Under the pieces are notes generated by a model. The model was not told the origin of the DNA and did no database searches. It was given only the letters and a program-made list of their open reading frames with translations. Shown piece by piece: positions 3,925-5,094 of a stretch of 5,094 bases of DNA. Position 1 is the first letter of the stretch, and the number at the start of each line of letters is the position of its first letter. The stretch is taken from positions 4,921-10,014 of the forward strand of contig MGLU01000003.1 of NCBI GenBank assembly GCA_001796155.1, read 5' to 3'. The position numbers and the translations under genes are program-made. This DNA comes from Chlamydiae bacterium RIFCSPHIGHO2_12_FULL_27_8. GTDB lineage: Bacteria; Chlamydiota; Chlamydiia; Chlamydiales; SM23-39.

Positions 3925-5094
3925 ATGCACACATTAAATGAAAAACAAAGAGAAGCTGTTCGGGCAGTAAACGGAAAAATATTAGTTTTGGCCGGAGCCG
4001 GTTCCGGCAAAACTAAAGTTTTGACATATAGGATAGCTCACCTGATTGAGCAGCATGGAGTCAATCCCCTAAATATTTTAGCTCTGACATTTACTAATAA
4101 AGCTGCAAAAGAGATGAAAGAGCGGCTTAAGGGTTTGATTAAATCAAAAAGTCAAGATGTCTTTTTATCAACATTTCATAGTTTTTGTGTAAATATTTTA
4201 AGACACAATGCTAGCTGCCTGGGATATTCTAATAATTTCAGTATTTACGATCCTGGAGATGTAAAGAGAATTGCAGTTAATGTTTTGAAAAATGAAATTG
4301 GCAGCACAATTTCTCCGACTTTATTTTTGGAAGCTGTAAGTAAAGTTAAAAACAAAAGTTTAGATATTGAGGGACTAGAAAATATTGAAAATACAGATGA
4401 AAAAATGTTTAAAGATTTATATACAAAATATAACTCTATATTAAAAACATATAACGCTGTAGATTTTGATTCTTTATTAACATTAACAATAGAACTTTTT
4501 GAAAAAAATCCTAAAATTTTAGAAAAATATCAAAATCAATATAAATATGTTTTGATTGATGAATATCAAGATACAAATATGGTACAGTTCAAGCTAGCGG
4601 ACATGCTTACCAAAAAACACAAAAATTTATTTGTTGTAGGAGATGATGACCAATCCATATATGGGTGGAGAGGGTCGTCTGTTAATCATATTTTAGAATT
4701 CGATGCAGATCAAACCATAAAACTTGAAAAGAACTATAGATCAACAAATATTATCCTTCATGCGGCAAACAGCGTAATTAAGAATAATAAGGCAAGACAC
4801 AACAAGACATTGTATTCTGATATTATAACAGATGAAAAAATAACTCTTTTTCATACTAAAACAGAAATTGAAGAAGCGGAAGCTGTGGTTGAAAGAATTT
4901 TAAAAATTAAGGAAGAGAGGAACATTAGATGGAAAGATATAGCTATACTTTACAGATCAAACGTATTATCAAGGAATTTTGAAACTCATTTATTAAATGT
5001 AAGCTATAAAAATGAAAACAAATGGGTAAGAGGCATCCCCTATCAAGTCTTTGGAGGCCTTTCATTTTCAGAAAGAGCAGAAATTAAAGATGTG
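3925..5094 (+). CDS. uvrD: UvrD/PcrA/Rep-type superfamily 1 DNA helicase, N-terminal 390 residues
   Basis: This is a 3'-to-5' ATP-dependent DNA helicase of nucleotide excision and mismatch repair or replication restart, cytoplasmic. Motifs appear in order: Q motif LNEKQREAV (4-12), Walker A AGAGSGKT (23-30), Ia TFTNKAA (55-61), TFHSFC (83-88), Walker B DEYQD (212-216), III GDDDQSIYGWRG (239-250), IV LEKNYRS (267-273) and IAILYRSN (339-346), then FGGLSFSERAEIKD. Motifs V and VI lie beyond the window edge, so this is about 55-60% of a typical 650-730-residue protein. Between SR (349-350) and IPY (371-373) there are 20 residues where I remember about 10 in Bacillus PcrA. The start is ATG 3925, because an in-frame TAG at 3910 excludes anything upstream. 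UvrD, PcrA and Rep cannot be separated firmly from this part; chlamydial genomes usually label their single copy uvrD. Confidence 0.95.
   Translation, partial: MHTLNEKQREAVRAVNGKILVLAGAGSGKTKVLTYRIAHLIEQHGVNPLNILALTFTNKAAKEMKERLKGLIKSKSQDVFLSTFHSFCVNILRHNASCLGYSNNFSIYDPGDVKRIAVNVLKNEIGSTISPTLFLEAVSKVKNKSLDIEGLENIENTDEKMFKDLYTKYNSILKTYNAVDFDSLLTLTIELFEKNPKILEKYQNQYKYVLIDEYQDTNMVQFKLADMLTKKHKNLFVVGDDDQSIYGWRGSSVNHILEFDADQTIKLEKNYRSTNIILHAANSVIKNNKARHNKTLYSDIITDEKITLFHTKTEIEEAEAVVERILKIKEERNIRWKDIAILYRSNVLSRNFETHLLNVSYKNENKWVRGIPYQVFGGLSFSERAEIKDV

Overview
The window is about 28-30% G+C by eye. Its gene order, rpmJ-rpsN on the minus strand back to back with rpmH-rnpA on the plus strand, is the arrangement I know from Chlamydiota (the rnpA-rpmH-rpmJ-rpsN neighbourhood of Chlamydia trachomatis). 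The cysteine-free 45-residue L36 and the small membrane protein with a GYF_2-type domain also fit that phylum. The low G+C points to an AT-rich environmental or protist-associated chlamydia rather than Chlamydia itself. This placement is inference from gene order and protein sequence.

Layout. Positions 1-78 (minus) hold the first 26 codons of an unidentified gene with a textbook Shine-Dalgarno. Positions 162-593 (plus) encode a membrane-anchored GYF_2 protein whose last 42 bases overlap, tail to tail, the end of rpsN (552-857, minus). rpmJ (872-1009, minus) lies just upstream of rpsN. Positions 1010-1131 carry two back-to-back sigma-70-type promoters, one for rpmJ-rpsN and one for rpmH-rnpA. 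rpmH (1132-1266, plus) encodes L34. rnpA (the RNase P protein) has no possible ordinary start after rpmH and must begin inside it, in another frame, most likely at ATG 1208.

After rnpA come a small G+C-richer patch and a promoter for a monocistronic gene (1705-1986) encoding a small exported protein. Its six cysteines have mirror-symmetric spacing, C-x6-C-x3-C-x13-C-x3-C-x6-C, which suggests a helical hairpin held by three disulfides. A perfect 17-bp-stem terminator (1988-2026) separates it from a convergent gene for a small acidic exported protein (2042-2404, minus) whose promoter is overlapped by inverted repeats. Next is an unrecognised 422-residue soluble, mostly helical protein (2616-3884) that may consist of two diverged copies of one module. 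The window ends with the first 390 codons of a UvrD/PcrA/Rep-type superfamily 1 helicase (3925-5094).

The ribosomal proteins and the RNase P protein form a core translation and tRNA-processing block. The flanking small exported proteins and the 422-residue protein look like lineage-specific accessory genes. The observations most worth a second look are the cysteine-symmetric hairpin peptide, the out-of-frame rpmH/rnpA overlap and the possible internal duplication in the 422-residue protein. I saw no RNA gene, CRISPR array or insertion sequence.
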